From: Halomarina halobia
GTDB taxonomy: Archaea > Halobacteriota > Halobacteria > Halobacteriales > Haloarculaceae
Assembly: GCF_029338575.1 (NCBI RefSeq)
Contig: NZ_CP119992.1
Span: forward strand, 620,001-684,000
DNA: 64,000 bases
Direction of reading: 5' to 3'
Below the pieces are notes generated by a model. It worked only from the letters and a program-made list of their open reading frames with translations, was not told the origin of the DNA and searched no databases. Below are positions 63,043 to 64,000 of this stretch, piece after piece; positions within the stretch are counted from its first letter, which is position 1, and the number at the start of each line of letters is the position of its first letter. The position numbers and the translations under genes are program-made.

Positions 63043-64000
63043 ATGGAAACCCGCAAGGTGCAGGTGACGGGTGGCTCGACCTACACGGTGTCGCTTCCGA
63101 AGACGTGGGCGACCGACAACGGCGTCAGCGCCGGAAGCATCGTCGAGTTCTATCCGGAAGACGATTCGTTGTTGCTGACGCCCAAGGGCGAGGAGCGGCG
63201 GACGGAGGGGACGCTCGACATAACGAACCTCGAGGGGAGGGAGCTGATGCGGGCGGTCATGACGATGTACGTGAGCGGCTTCGACATCATCAACCTCGAG
63301 ACAGCGCGGGTCACCGCCTCGCAGCGTCGGGCGATCCGCGAGGCCGCCCAGCGCCTCGTCGGGCTCGAGGTCATCGGGGAGACGAGCGAGCACATCATCC
63401 TGCAGGACCTTCTCGACTCCTCCGAACTCTCGATCATCAACGCCATCACCAGGATGCGATTGGTCGCGCTCAGCATGCTCAACGACGCCATCACGGCGCT
63501 CGTCGAGAACGACGACGACCTCGCCCAGGACGTCATCGAGCGCGACGACGACGTCGATCGCCTGTGGTACATGACCTCGCGGGTGTTCCGGTCGGTGCTG
63601 CGCGACCCGAGTACCGCGACCGAGGTCGGCCTCGGACGGGAGAGCTGTTTCGACTACCACTCGAGCGCCCGCCAACTGGAGCGCATCGCCGACCACGCGA
63701 CGAAGATCGCGGAACACGCCCTCGAACTCGAGGAGATCCCCGGGGAGGCCGCGGACGGGTTGCAGAAACTCCTCGTCGAGGCGAGCGACATCACCGAGAC
63801 GGCGATGGACGCGCTCCTCGAGGACGACTCGGAGCGCGCGACGCAACTCGCCAACGAAGCCCGCGAGCGCGTGGACGAGATCGACGCGCAGGCCCGCGAG
63901 GTCGACAAGCTCATCCGCGAACTCGACCCCCAGCAGGCCCAGCTGCTCGGCCTCGTCGTCGACTCCCTCGGCCGGAGCGCGGACTACGGCGGCAACGTGG
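63043..64000 (+). CDS. AbrB-PhoU domain regulator, 3' end cut by window edge
   Basis: At least 319 residues visible. The N-terminal AbrB swapped hairpin, METRKVQVTGGSTYTVSLPK, is followed by two PhoU-like helical domains: RLVALSMLNDAITALVENDD, then RQLERIADHATKIAEHALEL near 205-225. Haloarchaeal genomes have several such fusions near phosphate genes, thought to be DNA-binding phosphate regulators. It is divergent from phoU. The gene continues beyond the window. Confidence 0.92.
   Translation, partial: METRKVQVTGGSTYTVSLPKTWATDNGVSAGSIVEFYPEDDSLLLTPKGEERRTEGTLDITNLEGRELMRAVMTMYVSGFDIINLETARVTASQRRAIREAAQRLVGLEVIGETSEHIILQDLLDSSELSIINAITRMRLVALSMLNDAITALVENDDDLAQDVIERDDDVDRLWYMTSRVFRSVLRDPSTATEVGLGRESCFDYHSSARQLERIADHATKIAEHALELEEIPGEAADGLQKLLVEASDITETAMDALLEDDSERATQLANEARERVDEIDAQAREVDKLIRELDPQQAQLLGLVVDSLGRSADYGGNV

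Overview
This window is chromosomal DNA from an extremely halophilic archaeon (class Halobacteria); I cannot name the genus. The evidence is the high G+C content, the strongly acidic proteins, tiny zinc-ribbon genes, many start codons lying about 27-30 bases downstream of a TATA-like box (leaderless transcription), and archaeal information genes (Orc1/Cdc6, CDC48, RadB, archaeal HMG-CoA synthase). No rRNA and no convincing CRISPR array is present. One tRNA gene, tRNA-Val(CAC), is visible.

Layout. 1-7.4 kb: carboxyltransferase (cut by the window edge), a uracil-DNA glycosylase relative, an NSS transporter, two oxidoreductases and small proteins. 7.5-14.8 kb: sucCD, a methyltransferase, a cytochrome P450, an SDR enzyme, a nucleoside phosphorylase and an acetyltransferase. 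15.2-16.7 kb: an orc1/cdc6 gene next to a 23-bp perfect inverted repeat that looks like a replication origin with non-canonical origin boxes. 16.7-24 kb: an accessory-looking stretch with a cupin, then three consecutive genes for secreted or anchored Gln-rich repeat proteins separated by long spacers. 24-32.3 kb: an orphan siderophore/cobalamin-type ABC ATPase behind an iron-box-like operator, a frameshifted gene, OsmC, regulators, a microprotein, a ParA module and tRNA-Val with a nearby tRNA 3'-end fragment. 32.3-45 kb: housekeeping genes (PduO-type adenosyltransferase, a dihydrolipoamide-dehydrogenase-like flavoprotein, IMPDH-like enzyme, gcvPA-gcvPB, HMG-CoA synthase, TatD-like and NYN nucleases). 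45-57.9 kb: a Tat-exported subtilase, Na+/H+ antiporter, gcvT-gcvH, DHH phosphoesterase, RadB and LarC. 58-64 kb: CDC48, a decayed MFS gene inside an inverted composite repeat, PhoU, and an AbrB-PhoU regulator cut by the window edge.

How the genes fit together. All glycine-cleavage components are present in two operons (gcvPA/gcvPB and gcvT/gcvH) about 9 kb apart, with a dihydrolipoamide-dehydrogenase-like gene also in the window. SucCD and the carboxyltransferase belong to central carbon metabolism. PhoU and AbrB-PhoU are divergent and probably act in phosphate control.

The best candidate for an undescribed system is the 17.8-23.5 kb trio. Their repeats have a 21-residue period. The first two carry the pattern Q-x-G-x-x-N-x-Q-x-Q, which closely resembles the curlin repeat of bacterial functional amyloids. 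The first two genes also share a TATA box at the same distance from the start codon. I propose a haloarchaeal amyloid-like extracellular matrix system; this is inference from sequence pattern only.
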